Part shown: positions 1 through 12,109 of the stretch, piece after piece
Position numbering within the stretch: the first letter of the stretch is position 1
Layout of the letters: every line of letters begins with the position of its first letter
NCBI RefSeq assembly: GCF_026210795.1
Contig: NC_089450.1
Location: forward strand, 2,108,001-2,172,000
Length of the DNA stretch: 64,000 bases
Direction of reading: 5' to 3'
DNA from: Rhizophagus irregularis
Taxonomy: Eukaryota > Glomeromycota > Glomeromycetes > Glomerales > Glomeraceae
Made by a program: the position numbers and the translations under genes
The notes under the pieces: generated by a model
What the model was told of the DNA's origin: nothing
Seen by the model: the letters and a program-made list of their open reading frames with translations, nothing else
Databases searched by the model: none

Positions 1-130
1 AAATTTATTATATTTTAATCGGTTAATTAGCCGATTAATTAACCGACTAATTAATCGATTATTATTCGATTATGGTAGCTGGTTAATCGATTATTAACCG
101 GTTAAGGTTTTTTCGGTCGGTTCCAACCTC
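1..130. repeat. Terminal repeat rich in AACCGATTAA motifs
   Basis: The first 130 bases repeat short inverted motifs of the type TTAATCGG/CCGATTAA and end in a GC-richer stretch (CGGTCGGTTCCAACCTCTA). The reverse complement of this arrangement recurs at 8557-8645, where GATTGGAACCGACC is followed by AACCGATTAA motifs, and more weakly at 9868-9905. I infer the edge of a repeat element that continues left of the window. The superfamily is unknown. Confidence 0.45.
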
Positions 131-2968
131 TACCGCGCGTGAGATGTAAAAAACGCTTTTTTTTTATAATTATTATTAACGCAGTGCCGATTTTAGACGG
201 ATTGGCAATTAATTTAGTAGTATACATGTCTTATTGAATTATTTAAAAAGTAAAGATGGCAGTAATTTATCATAACCGGATATGGTTACTTTGTGTTAAA
301 TGCTAAATCTGAATGATTTTCATAATTTTCGTTGTGTTTGTAATATATCAAAAATCACCTGTCTATTCAGCCGCTGACACGATTTGGGCGTGACAGTTTA
401 TTAAGTGACACATAGGATTTCACCTAACAGTAAATGGGGTGACACATGTGATAAATAAAAATAAATCACGAGATCGAAGAATTTTCTGGGTGTTTGATTA
501 GTAATCATTTGATTACACGCAAAAAAAAACTACATAGTAATATTAGTACAAAATGTAAAATAAAAAAATTTATATAGTCACAATAGCTATAATTCAATGA
601 ATATCAGATATTGTTTAATAATTTTTATAAATTGTCTTTTTTTCAAATAATATTAAATTCACATTTACTTTTTATTGTATACATAGATCCCATAACGGAT
701 ATTATATATTTAATATATTTTTGGCTTAAAAGAAGTATTTATCAAATTATTGTATACTTACTACGCCTTATGTACACGTCCACCGATATGAAATTATTAT
801 ATTTAAAACACAAAAAAGTATGTTTATTGTATCATATTAAAAGATATGAATGTATGTAATTAATTTCCTTTTCTATTTCATAGAAACTTTATTTATCCCT
901 TATTTCTTTATTTCTATTCAATTTTTTTTTCATAATAAATATTGATTGTTTACGGAGTTGGCAAAAAAAAAAAAATTTTTTTTTGTGTTTTTTCTTATAA
1001 AATTTTTTTTTTATTTTTTTTTCTTATAACAAAAATTTTTATTTTTATTATTACAATACTACTATTAGATTTCGCGGTTTTCTCCCCGAAATTTGTTAAT
1101 TGTTACATAAATTAATTTATACATAATTCTCCTTGTTTTCCTTATTTTACTTTTAAGGATCTAAATTGTTTAAAATTAATAAAAATATTATTATAATTGT
1201 CTAACCATATTCGTAAAATGTTGAAAGAAAAATTAAACATAATGTATTAAAACATCATTTGCAATCACGAAATAAAAGTTGTATTAGAAGGAAATTCTCC
1301 CCTTGACTTTTCGTTAGTGTAAGCAAGCACCACTTCTTATTTGTCGCTATCAGATCAAGAAAAAATTTTAAGTCAAAACTTTCTCGGCCAATATTTTTCC
1401 CATGCAAATTAGTTGCAAAATTTTAATAGTGGTGCTTAATAAATGGATAAAAAAGTAATATAATTAAAAAAAAATGAAATTAATGTTCCACTACATTCAA
1501 CGTAATATTGATAAACCGCAGCTTTTTTATGTAACACAAGCCAAAGTCTGAACTTGTAATTCGAATAACCGGAGTTTGATTCGTTCTCTTTGTGTCTAAT
1601 TTAACTGAATAGATTTCTAGTATTATATATTAAATTATATTAACTATAATTGTTTTCTTTCCAATTTATTGCTATGATTGCCAAATTGTTTCAATTGTCA
1701 TAAGCTTTAACAAATCCATAAATTTTTTTTTACCTTTTTTCTTAACGTTAATACTAAAAATTACTGATAAGTAGTACAGTACATTTCTAATAGATTAAAC
1801 GAAGAAGTATTTGGATTATAATTTTTGAATAGAAAAAATTTACTGCGAAATTCAATTTCACGTGAGATGAAGTGTAAATATCAAGGGCACGTGATTCATG
1901 TGATTTGGCTGTGGTTATGATATCATTCATTTCAACGTTAACTCTAAAGATAATCTTTCAGCCATAAACCAACCTTCCTAATCAATACCTAATCCTATGC
2001 TTACCTTAACCCTAACTGCAACCCTAAGCTGCCAATGTAACTCCAAAGATAAGTATTTCGGGTGCATTCTAGTAAAGCAATTTAAAATTCAAATTTAAAT
2101 TAAAAGAACTAAGTTATTATTTATTAAAATAAAATGCAATATTGATTTAAACAATTCAATTTGCATTTAAAAACTTTACAATAGTAAATTACCGTATTAA
2201 AATGTGTTATTAGTATGGCCCTTTCATGTTAGTGATTTAGTTCATTTTTTTTAAAATTTTTCAGCATCTTCAACTAATTTATTACTGCTCAGACTAGTTT
2301 TGTTCCTCTAGAAGAGAAAAAATAACGAAATTTTATTTGTTGAATTAATATTATTGCTTACTTGGTGATTTCCAAGATATTAGGTCGGCAATTTTTTATT
2401 TCTACAAAGTTTCATATTTTCTGTAAGTTTTGGGTTAACACCTTTAGCTCTATAATTACATGTAAATTCAAATAATGGTTTAAAAGATTTATGGCCATTG
2501 TAATAGACATCTTTCAAAATAGAAAGAAAGCAGGCCAACTTTTCATTTTACAAAATAATTTTGTATCCTCGGTAATGTAGACGCGAAAATAGCTTAAATA
2601 ATACGCGAAATATATCAAGTTGCCACAACTGTGCCGTATATAGAAAAAATCACATACTCAAAAATCACATGCCCGATGGTAACTCGGTATATAGTAGATG
2701 GTGTGCCGTTACAAACTTGCAAAATCATAAAAAAAAATTCTAAACTTGAATAATTGTTGAACGGAAATTAAAGAATTGTCGAGTTTTGGTTCATAGAGTA
2801 AATGAAACCATCAGTCCATTTGTGGAATATTGTATTGTTGTAGTTTGAACAAAGATTTAAAGCGATCTAATAAAAGGCTGGCGTCAAAAGAGTATAAATT
2901 TTCTTACAGTTATTTCAAATCACATGATCTGAAATGATAAAAAATTTATAATTAGAAATCGTAGTATC
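131..2968. other. AT-rich intergenic sequence
   Basis: I see no gene. The region holds homopolymer runs (A/T tracts at about 961-1030) and short reading frames without recognisable domains. At 2003-2028 a TTAACCCTAAC...AACCCTAAG stretch resembles two or three degenerate telomere-type repeats but is too short to call. Confidence 0.5.
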
Positions 2969-4214
2969 TTGTGGTATTGCTTCTATGATTTCATATTTCA
3001 GCTCTTGTCAATGAAGACCAATTATTTACAAGCGTATTCGTCGATTCGAATTCAATCTCATGACACAAATATTATTTCAATAATATTAATAAAGGAACCA
3101 TCTGTAAAGAAATTAGCGAAAGGAAGTTGCGAACTTGTATCTAACAATCTAAGAAGAAGAGAATTATAAATAGTCTAATATTAGGAAGAATAGAGAGGTG
3201 ATAATAATTCGTCTGAAACTTCTATCGTCAAATTGAAATGCTAATTTCCCAAATTTAAAGGAAGAAGCAAGGATCGTAAAGTTAAATTGTCTATTATACA
3301 AAACCAATTTCCGATGTCTTGATTTATAAGTTTTCTTTAACTAATTTGAAGGTGGTATGATTATATTTATCGAATGTTGGATGAAGTTTGGATTGTTATT
3401 ATGAACGATATCCACGTTTTTCTATTCATAGAGAATTTAATGCTTGAGCATCATTGTAAGTATTTGCTGTTTGGTAAAATAAAAAAAATTTATTCTTTTT
3501 GCAACACAATATATATTTCAAAAAAAAGAGGTATTATATGTTATGTTTAACATATTAAAAAAATTTTTTTTTCTGCTTTGTCGATTTTTTTATTTATTTT
3601 TTGAAAGTACAGTAGAGATTTTAATACCTCGTCTCAAATTTTGTAAAACTTTTATAAAATTTTCTATTCTTTTTTATGTAAATATATGAATGTATACATA
3701 TATACTGTATCTCAAAAAACAAAGGTTATATAACGAAAATTTTTAAAAAAACTTGTACAGAAATATAATTCTTCAAGAGAAATTATGTAAAGACTAAAGA
3801 ACGTGAACAAAAATAGACAAAAAAAACTTGGTATGAAGCCTTTCGCATTTCAAAAACTATTTAAAAGCTTTCCAACAATCACAATAATCTAACCTAGAAG
3901 AAAAAACGATAAAAACATTTTTAGTAGAAAATTATATATATATATATATATACTAGCTTTTCACCCCAAAAAATCGAAAAAAATTGATTGGCTACCTCTT
4001 AACTACTAGGATTTAATTTAAAAATTACATTATCTGTGAAAGAAATCGCATGACCATAATGCCATTTTTTTATCATTTTTTTTATTATTGCGTTTACTTA
4101 TTTTTTATCTTTTTATAAGTTATTGTGCTTTGTAGCGATTAATATCACAATTATTAACCAATGATAGCAGATGATTGGTAAAAGATTTGGAGACATGTAG
4201 TCATTGTAGACTTG
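2969..4214. other. Intergenic sequence with one unrecognised short reading frame
   Basis: An open frame at 2969-3169 (+) ends in a basic segment (NNLRRREL), but I recognise no family. A following frame at 3251-3325 is also basic. They could be exons or remnants of a retroelement gag-like gene. An AT microsatellite occupies 3933-3952. Nothing else is supportable. Confidence 0.25.
3933..3952. repeat. (TA)n microsatellite
   Basis: About ten consecutive TA dinucleotides. Confidence 0.9.
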
Positions 4215-4320
4215 TAGTGTATGGAAACCCTGTATGTATGGTAAAACATCACATATAAAATATCACGTGACCATACGGTACACAATAGAACGGTCTAGGC
4301 CTTTCCTTATTTGGTAATAA
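4215..4320 (-). repeat. Interspersed repeat copy (family R4)
   Basis: Its reverse complement matches 13491-13533 joined to about 13760-13826. Shared landmarks are ATTACCAAATAAGGAAAGG, GTGTACC, TATGGTCACGTGA and GATGTTTTACCATAC. This copy is uninterrupted and shows the empty site for the MITE inserted in the other copy. It carries a TCACGTGA palindrome. Confidence 0.75.
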
Positions 4321-6010
4321 TCAATGTAGATCAGTATGGAACGCTTTGCATGTTATCGTAACACCCATTTTTTTTTTTTGCCACGTAGTAGTCAAATCTG
4401 TCCAATCGGATTTCCAGAATTGGTTAATAATTGTATATTTAAAGCAAATAACGATATTATCGTGTGACCCATTGTATGGACCCTAGCTTAATTATAGCTT
4501 AATTATAGCTTGTTTTTGATTTTTTAAAAATAACAAATTATCGGCAATTACGGGGCACGATAATTTTTTTTATCGTGTTTTCTCATTCATATTTTTCTTA
4601 TTTTTGTTATTTTTTTTGTATTTTTTTACATGGTTCTTTTAGTAAAGGACTAGTAACGAGGGAAACTGACTATCCTGGAGGATTAGTTTACGTACCTGGC
4701 TTCTATCATAGAAATAGTAGTAAGTTGGTATATTTTTCTAAACAATACTAAGAACACATCATATTTTATAGTCTCTTTCATGTTGTTCTGGATCAGGTAC
4801 TTGAAATGATTCGGAAAATAATGAATTGGAAATCTTGACAAGATACTAATTGTATATTATGTATTTTTTTGTACGCAAGAGCAAACATATGTCTAGTCAT
4901 ATATTTAATTGTTTTCGATCTTTGTATATTATTTAAAATATTTTTGTTACTTCAATAGAACTTTTATTTTAAATTGAATACTTTTTATTATGTACTCAAA
5001 AATTTATTTGATACAAATTTATAAAAGACGGATTTCATTATGATGTACAATTTCGTGCTCAGCTCAATAATAAATTTTATACATAATTATTATAATCAAT
5101 TTTCACTTATATGATATGCGTGTCATATGGGATTGCATCATGGATTTGTTGATCATCGCCTGGTTCTCAGTAGCTTACTATATTTTATATAAATAATATA
5201 CAGTAACAATTAATTAATATATTTAATGTATACAGTAATTAACCAGATAAATTAACCAAGTTAGTTAACTTAGCACTGCCGTTATTTATTTTATCTTATT
5301 GTATTTATTTATTGTTCAAATTATAAATATAATGAGTGCGTACACTTTATTGAAAAAAACTATAGTTTATTTGGAATTTTTTGAAAGTTTTTGTTGAAGT
5401 TCATTAAAGTGCGAATTTTTTTTTTTTTACAATTAGACTCCCGAATTTATTATTTTAAGAACATCCATACACAGGTATTAGATTGTTTGGCGTAAAATAA
5501 GATCGACCTAATAAGGTTTCATTAGTTGGATTGGATTGTATTGTAATACTTGATTTGTGATTCGGATTGGATTGGACTTTTACTAAAAATTCCTAGTACA
5601 GAATTTGTGCAACAATTCGGCGCAATATGTGGCCAAACTTTCGTTAACGCTGGCCAAATTAATAATACTGATTAGCATAATTCGGGTAATTTTAGATTTG
5701 CAAACCGGGGGCTTTATTTTTTTGTAGTCATTAAATAAATACATTGTACATTTCTTACAATCCTTCTGAAGCTCTTATTCTTTGTTCAATTTTCGATTTT
5801 TCTTTCACATATAAGAGAAGCATTTCCGTTAGTCCGTTACGTTAAAAGTACATTGTGAACATAAAATTAAGTCATAATTAGCAGTTTTCTAAATATGTTA
5901 TAAAAATTCCAAGTAGATATTCTGTTTCTAAAACTTATTCAATCTGTTGATTATCCAAAACTGTTTTAGGTCAAATCAATATAAACATTTTATTTTACAT
6001 TAAATTCAAA
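4321..6010. other. AT-rich intergenic sequence
   Basis: No gene was seen. A short tandem repeat of AGCTTAATTAT (about 2.5 units) lies near 4484-4512. The rest is AT-rich with poly-T tracts. Confidence 0.5.
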
Positions 6011-6018
6011 TATAAATA
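6011..6018 (+). promoter_or_regulatory. TATA box of small FFNG gene 1
   Basis: TATAAATA lies 88 bases upstream of the start codon at 6099. The same octamer stands upstream of all four other intact members of this family, 35-104 bases before the start. Confidence 0.5.
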
Positions 6019-6098
6019 CGACAAATACGGCGTTTTTATTTTTTTATACACACAAACCCCATTTTTTTTTTAAAAAAAAATTAGATTTCTATTAATCG

Positions 6099-6308
6099 AT
6101 GACTCTTAAAAGACGATTATCAAATAATATACGAGAAATACAAAAACAACGAAAACATCGGAAAATTAGAGATATGCTTTGTATACGCGATATACGCGTT
6201 AATAATGAAAATACACTGAGACGTATCAACCGACTTCCTATACAAACTACAAGTGATACAAAAGATTTATTGATATACCAATTTTTCAATGGGTCTTCTT
6301 TTTATTAA
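6099..6308 (+). CDS. Small basic protein with C-terminal FFNGSSFY motif (family member 1, 69 aa)
   Basis: This is an unrecognised protein of 69 residues. The N-terminal half is rich in Arg/Lys (KRR at 4-6, KQRKHRK at 16-22). A middle block, NNENTLRRINRLPIQ (35-49), and the C-terminus DLLIYQFFNGSSFY (56-69) are shared with members at 54840 and 34179, and more loosely with those at 18502 and 30040. The last conserved residue is immediately followed by the stop. No signal peptide or membrane segment is visible. The start follows a poly-A/T tract, and a TATAAATA lies 88 bases upstream. The gene appears single-exon. Conservation among divergent paralogues, including the position of the stop, argues for a real coding gene. 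A nucleic-acid-binding or nuclear role is only an inference from the basic N-terminus. Confidence 0.7.
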   Translation: MTLKRRLSNNIREIQKQRKHRKIRDMLCIRDIRVNNENTLRRINRLPIQTTSDTKDLLIYQFFNGSSFY

Positions 6309-8061
6309 CTTTGGCAAGTTATTAATTAAAAGGTAATTGAGATAAGATAAGATTCGTAACAAAAATATATATATATTTTTTTGATAACTAATTATTATTC
6401 ATCATAATTTAACTTAGAACATACATTTATCATGTTCTGAATCGATATATTTTAAAAATTCTGTATATATTTTCCTGTGTATTTTATTTTATTCATTTTA
6501 TATATTTTAAAATTATGATTTTCCTCTACTTATTATTAGTAAGAATAAAAAAATTTTAATTATGTTGCATTTGCAATAACAATAAATACAGTATGAAAAT
6601 ACAATACGACATTCTACCTTTATTATTTCACGTATTATCATACAAATATTTGAAATTTATTTAAGGAAAAGTATAACTTCTATCCATTAATTTGGCTATC
6701 TTATGAGAAACATGTTTCTTCTCAGCTAGGGTGAATCTCAAAACCTTTAGACAAATCACTATCAGATAATTTGTTAGGCGTAAAGCCGTGCTCGTTGGAG
6801 TAATGATTTTCATAACAGGTTTAGTTATTATTCAAATACCAAAATTATAAATGATCGGCTACTCTCAACCGGTACAAATAATTTTAATTCCGGCTAAAAA
6901 AAAAAAATTTTGTCTGCCGGTACAAATATTAAGATTTTTTGAACTTCGATGTCAATTTGAAGCAGTTTCCTAACCAACGTACATAAATTATCGGCTATAA
7001 GTCTTATGTAAAGAAACTTCTTTCGAAGGTAGGTTTTTAAAGTAAATTAAAAATAATAATTTTAAATTCTATCAATCAATATTCAATAATTTTAAATTTT
7101 ACTTCTTTATAAACTTTATTTTCTTTTTCGGTTTTATATGTCTCTAGATATGTTTATATTTATTTATGAGATAATGGTTAATGAAATACTTATAAGGAAA
7201 TTGAAAGGCTAACTTATTTATGTCACATGGTTAAGCATGAGTTTTAAGTTCAGTAAAAAAAATGCAGAAATGTTTAGCCGTGAGAATTATAATCTTAAAC
7301 GAGAAGTTTAGATTGATTATCATCTTAGGCATCGTTAAATAGAAATTTCGTTATATGGCTATTAATGTCCAATAGGAGATTTTCAACATAGCTGATTATT
7401 CCTTTTATATTAACGACGTATAATAAGGATATAAATTCATAATTTTATGTAATCTTTATGTTTCAAATAAAATATACTATATATGTTTAATTAAATAACA
7501 CAGCTTTGATACCTTCTTAATGAGGAAAATTAATTTGAAGCCCAAATTTTAGAAATATCCGATAAAGGTAAGAAAACGCTTTATATACACTATATAATTA
7601 GTTTACATAATTTGGCTAAGTATTATTTACAATAATACTAATTTTTTTTTTAACACTTTTGCACTTTTTGAATGATTTATTATCTTACCGGAGATACCGG
7701 AATATAGTTTATTTAGATTAATTTAAATATAAATAATGGCAAGGCCCGAAAATTGCGGCTATTTACTTTCATCTTTGACATAAATGTTTAAGCACTTTTA
7801 TAATTATGTCAAAAAAATAATCAAAAATTTTTAAGTTTGTATAGTTGCAGGCTTGCGGCAATTGTTTTAATGACTTTCTCCGTTGTTAAGATGGGCGGCA
7901 TCAAATCTATCAATAATCGTTCAAATGCGAATTCTATAATATAGATCCATTTTTCCCTAAGGGTAATTATTATATTTATATACAATATATGAATATGGTA
8001 ATAATAACTTTCAAGAAACAAGACAATGAATAATGGATTGAAGGCCTTTTGACTTAATATA
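6309..8061. other. AT-rich intergenic sequence
   Basis: No supportable gene. A less AT-rich patch at about 7840-7950 reads on the minus strand as a short helical-looking peptide (ERLLIDLMPPILTTEKVI), which may be an old exon fragment; I do not recognise it. The rest is low-complexity. Confidence 0.4.
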
Positions 8062-8152
8062 CCCACATTGAGACGTATCGTGAAACCTTCCTCAAGACTT
8101 CAACAGCTTACAAATTATCAATTTTTTTATTGGATTTTTTTTAAGTATTAAT
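8062..8152 (+). pseudogene. Frameshifted relic of the FFNG small-protein family
   Basis: TGAGACGTATCGTGAA at 8069 is identical to the segment encoding the RRIVN block of the member at 54840. Here one extra A follows before CCTTCCTC, breaking the frame. About 50 bases on, CAATTTTTTTATTGGATTTT aligns with the QFFNGF-coding segment of the member at 34021-34179 but has an extra T. The Arg-rich N-terminal part cannot be found upstream. I read this as a decayed 3' half of a paralogue. Confidence 0.6.
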
Positions 8153-8219
8153 ATCTTATTATTAATTCTTATCTTGCTCCGAATATTCATTCTTCATTTC
8201 TTCATCATATGATCTTTTA

Positions 8220-8451
8220 CAGCTGATTTCATAATGTACGGGACACCTAATAGTTACCGAGAGATGACTCGGTACATTCGGTAAAACTCGGTAAAGTTCA
8301 GAATAAGGTAAAACCATATGTTAGATTCGGAGCACTGGTCCGAGCACGGTGGTGTAGTTTTTATTTTATTCTGAGTTATACCGAATCTTACCGAGTTTCT
8401 CTCGGCATGGAGTAAAAATGATGGGTGTCCCGTGCATTATGAAATCAGCTG
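8220..8451. mobile_element. MITE, family CAGCTGATTTC
   Basis: The terminal inverted repeats are CAGCTGATTTCATAATG then (T/C)ACGGGACACC, nearly perfect, flanked on each side by TA (8218-8219, 8452-8453). The interior is itself palindromic around GTAAGATTCGGT/ACCGAATCTTAC-like segments. A second, shorter copy is at 58070-58238. There is no coding capacity. TA flanks suggest a Tc1/mariner-type origin (inference). Confidence 0.8.
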
Positions 8452-8556
8452 TAAATTAAATTATTAATCCGATCCGGGTGCCGTCATATATCATGAAAAT
8501 GAAAATTTTAACACTTTCACTCTCCCGACACTTCGGAATTTTAACATTTTAGAGAT

Positions 8557-8645
8557 TGGAACCGACCAAAGAAACATTGACCGATTAAAAATTGATTAAC
8601 CGAGGACCTTAACCGATTAATTAAATTAATTAATTACTAATATTA
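8557..8645. repeat. AACCGATTAA terminal-type repeat
   Basis: GATTGGAACCGACC is followed by several AACCGATTAA motifs. It mirrors, in inverse orientation, the sequence at 1-130. A weaker partner, TTAATCGGTTAATTAATTAA, at 9871-9890 could be the other end of an element spanning 8557 to about 9905, into which smaller MITEs have inserted. The boundaries are not proven. Confidence 0.4.
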
Positions 8646-8809
8646 AAAAAAAAATATAGAATTTTTTTTGAATGTAAATTATATCAATTTGTTTCCACTT
8701 ATATATTATTTAGTTCATATTTATTAACCTTAATACTAAAACATTAACGTTAATAAAAAAAAATTCGTTCGAGTTGAACACGTGACCGAAATCCCACCTT
8801 ATTAAGCAC

Positions 8810-8962
8810 GGGCATCCTTAACGTACAGTAGGGGTGTACAATATTAACGTACAAACTGGCCCGCGTTTAGGAGTTATGCACTTGCACGTGATAGCGTTAA
8901 CGTTAATTCTGGCCAGTTCGTACATTAATATCGTACACCCCCACTGTACATTAAGGAATCCC
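8810..8962. mobile_element. MITE R1 with 9-bp target duplication
   Basis: ATTAAGCAC (8801-8809 and 8963-8971) flanks a 153-bp element. Its ends GGGCATCCTTAACGTACAGT and GGGATTCCTTAATGTACAGT are inverted relative to each other, and the inverted repeat continues as (A/G)GGGGTGTAC. The centre contains GCACTTGCACGTGATAGCG. A second copy with its own 9-bp duplication is at 63314-63452. A 9-bp duplication fits Mutator-like elements (inference). It is inserted next to a copy of repeat R2. Confidence 0.85.
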
Positions 8963-9087
8963 ATTAAGCACCCCCAGAAAATAAGCAAGACTGGCCCGAA
9001 TTATGACGATTTGTGCGGAATTATGAAGTTCTTGGGCAGCATTAAGTGCAAAGACGGGTGCTTAATAACAAAATACGATAAATTATG
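8963..9087 (+). repeat. Short interspersed repeat R2
   Basis: This copy has landmarks GGCCCGAATTATGA, GGGCAGCATTAAGTGCAAA, GGGTGCTTAATA and AAAATACGATA. Other copies are at 42860-42955 (+) and 56876-56980 (-). It contains internal GGCC-centred inverted motifs and no coding capacity. It is probably a MITE or MITE fragment; R1 is inserted at its left edge. Confidence 0.7.
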
Positions 9088-10082
9088 ATTTAGATAATTT
9101 TAATCGATTAACCGATTTTTGAGATACTTTAGCGTCAGTTCATGATAAACTTAAAATTAAGAATAAAGCTGTATATATAAAATTATATAATTGTCTAACT
9201 AACCCTATAAAAAATTTTTCAGAAAAATTATCACGTGTTTATTGTAAACATAGTAATTTAAGAAATTGTTTAAGATATTGATTATCTGAAATTTCGAGAC
9301 TCATTCAGGAAATATACTAGTTTTTCATATACAAGTGATTAGGAATGTGTCACCCAGTAAATGGCAGAAGGAACATGTAAATAAAAAAAAAATTCCTAAT
9401 TTATAATATTATTTTAAAGTTGTAAATTACTAAAAAAGGTGAGATCACCATTTAGTATTTAGCAGATCCTGACGCGAAAAAGAAGTACATTCCCTGATTT
9501 TATGGAAAAAGAATCAAATACAACCACTTTAATTTTAGTGGTGAAACGTTATAAATCCACTTATACTACTTATACTACGGGAGATTGATTAGCAATACTA
9601 ACAAAAACTTAAAAATTAAAGTGTTTGTTTAAAACCTTTAATAAAAACTTTATTCAATGATAACCCTCTTTCCTTGCTATAAATGTATATTCACTATATT
9701 AAACATATGTGCTATATTAAATATGTTGACTATATTAACTATATTCGATATATTTGATATACTAAACATGCATAATATTTGAGACATTGATCGTCAAATG
9801 ATCACATGACAACTAGATTTTAGTCATCAATCGGTAGAATATCGGCAATCATTCGGCAAAATACCCCGTCTTAATCGGTTAATTAATTAACGTCCAACCT
9901 TTACAACATTTAGGCCGCTTCAATTTAATTATTTGTCTAACGTACCCCCCCTCTATTTTTTCAAAAATCTGGATTCTATTAAACATATAGTAATAAATAT
10001 GTTTAAATACCCCTCTAAATTTAAATTACGATTTTCCCAAAAGTTATATTATGTTTGTTTATTGTAGACCCTCTCCTCCCTA
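9088..10082. other. AT-rich intergenic sequence
   Basis: No gene was seen. It contains an ATATTAAACATATG/ATATGTTGACTATATT low-complexity stretch near 9690-9770 and an AATCGGTTAATTAATTAA motif at about 9873-9890. Confidence 0.5.
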
Positions 10083-11765
10083 GGGATTGGAATCGATTAG
10101 TCGAAAATCGACAAAACATAGTAAAATCGATTCTCGAGAATCGATTCTCAGCAATTTTTTACATGTAAGTTAACCTGACTCCAAAGTAATTTTCATGCCG
10201 GCCAAGTGCTGATTATTTTTGCTGAAATTAGAAACTGATTCAAAGTCAGCATAGCAGGCTTTCCGATTTTCGAATAATCACATGACGATTGGCAAATGTG
10301 ATTTTTACTTAAATAACAAATAAAATTTAAGTAAATCATCAAGTTTTCAAGTAATTTTAAATGACATAACAGTCGTAACACTGACGTAATTGTTTGTTAC
10401 ATAGATATGTATTTTATTGGCTGGATATCAAATGTATCGGCATATGATAATTGTACTAATTTATTTTAATTGTGCCACAAAAAATTTAATAGCGAAGGAC
10501 AATAAAAAAAATCGATTCTTCAGGTTATGTTTAAACGTATTACAAAGGAATCTGGCTATTGGAGACGGAATCCAGAAGTTATAAATACTTGAAAACTTCT
10601 TATAAAATGAAAATAAGCATAGTACATTTTCTTTCAAATTGTAATAAGCTGAAGAAACAAAGAAATATGAGATCTATTTACAACAATGGAAACAGACATA
10701 TTCAAAGGTTTGTTTTTACTTAAGCTTTTTATGTTTATTGAAATTTATGATGGAAGAACCCTTTTGAAGAAGCTCTTTTCTTTGTATATTTAACAACTTC
10801 TTAAAAAACAAATTTTTTGGGTTTTATAATAAATTATTTACATAATTTTTCTCTGTTAGAAACTGATCTATCTATTATTTTATTTTCTTTGAATAGTGAA
10901 TGACTCTTTTTCATTCCTTTAAATAAAATACAAAATCTTAAAAATAACTTATTGGTAAGAAATTTTATGATGTAATATTAGTAATATGGTATTATTTTCT
11001 CAGTGTGTATATTGGCTAAACAAACAATTTTACATTTTAAAAGATTAAATCACACTCTAATTTTGGAATCAAAGATCTTTCCAATTGATTCACTACATAT
11101 AGAAATGTTGACAATCAAATTCATAATTAGGAATAAATGTGTTGAACGCATTTATTCATCAACCAATGATTCAACCAAAGTAATTTTTAATTTGTTGGAT
11201 AGGTCTTGGTCTATTCTTTAAAGTGAATATAAAAACGTCCGCCTAGTTTATATGTAAGTTAAATTATTTGCATTTTTTTTATAAGAATTATGTTCAATTT
11301 TAATTTTACACAGATGATATATATTAAAGTTCTTTATTTTACATCCATATTCAGTAAAATTTTGAATACAAGTATATCAAGTTGCTATTTATTAATTTGG
11401 AAAGTTTGAGTTATAATTATTATGTAGAATTTTGAATTCACCAAACATTTATATCAAAAAAATGTATTGATCACGTTAAATTAATAAGTTGTTACATATA
11501 AAAGTTAGCCAATAATAATCTGATTTTAATAAAAATTGGTATAATTAAAATTTAATATAGGACATATATATTGATAGAATTTAAGGATATATTAATATGC
11601 CGAATTTTTCAAAATATTAAACAATGTTTCATATCGGAATTGTATATCACGTGATAAATTCAAAAAAATTCATGTGATAAAATCGAAAGCCTGCTATGCT
11701 TTCAAAGTCAGGTTGGTCGTCTATAAGAAAAATCTTGAAAAGATTCGATTTTCGATTCCAATCCC
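10083..11765. mobile_element. TIR element, ends GGGATTGGAATCGA
   Basis: GGGATTGGAATCGA at 10083 and its inverse TCGATTCCAATCCC ending at 11765 bound a 1.7-kb stretch. Subterminal segments also match inversely: GCATAGCAGGCTTTC near 10240-10263 and its inverse near 11688-11702, with further ATCGATTC-type motifs in both ends. No target duplication is evident. The interior contains a 72-codon unrecognised frame at 11003-11221 and no transposase motif, so the element is presumably non-autonomous or decayed. Confidence 0.65.
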
Positions 11766-11803
11766 CGGCAGTCATACACAGTCATACGCACAAGAGCATA
11801 ATT

Positions 11804-12010
11804 GATCGGCATAATTCTGGCCAAATTATAACTTTGACCAGAATTATAATTCCCATTTTAGGAAATTTAATGTTACACAAGTCTAAAAGGAACTTTCATT
11901 TTTTGGAAAAAACAAAAGTTGTGGAATGCTATTACCAAAAAAGGATATGATCGGCATAGCATTTTATAATTCTGGCCAAAATTATAATTTTTCTGGAATT
12001 ACTGCCGATC
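11804..12010. mobile_element. MITE with GATCGGCATAATTCTGGCC ends
   Basis: GATCGGCATAATTCTGGCC starts at 11804. The inverse-type sequence TCTGGAATTACTGCCGATC ends at 12010. A further GATCGGCATAGCA...TTCTGGCC segment near 11949-11976 suggests an internal duplication or a second insertion. It is non-coding. Confidence 0.65.
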
Positions 12011-12109
12011 AATAATAATTTTTGCGTATAGGTGGTCCGTTATTTTTGCAAATAGCTGTAAAATGCGGCTGATTGTTTACTAAATAAATATTGAAATGTA
12101 TCCCTATAA

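Noticed and set aside
2003-2028. Interstitial telomere-like CCCTAA repeats
   Set aside because: Only two or three imperfect units; expected by chance in a long sequence.
8826-8946. R1 read as a 121-bp TA-duplicating (Tc1-like) element
   Set aside because: The sequence outside the TA is also conserved between the 8.8-kb and 63.3-kb copies and is inverted. Extending the ends reveals clean 9-bp duplications instead.
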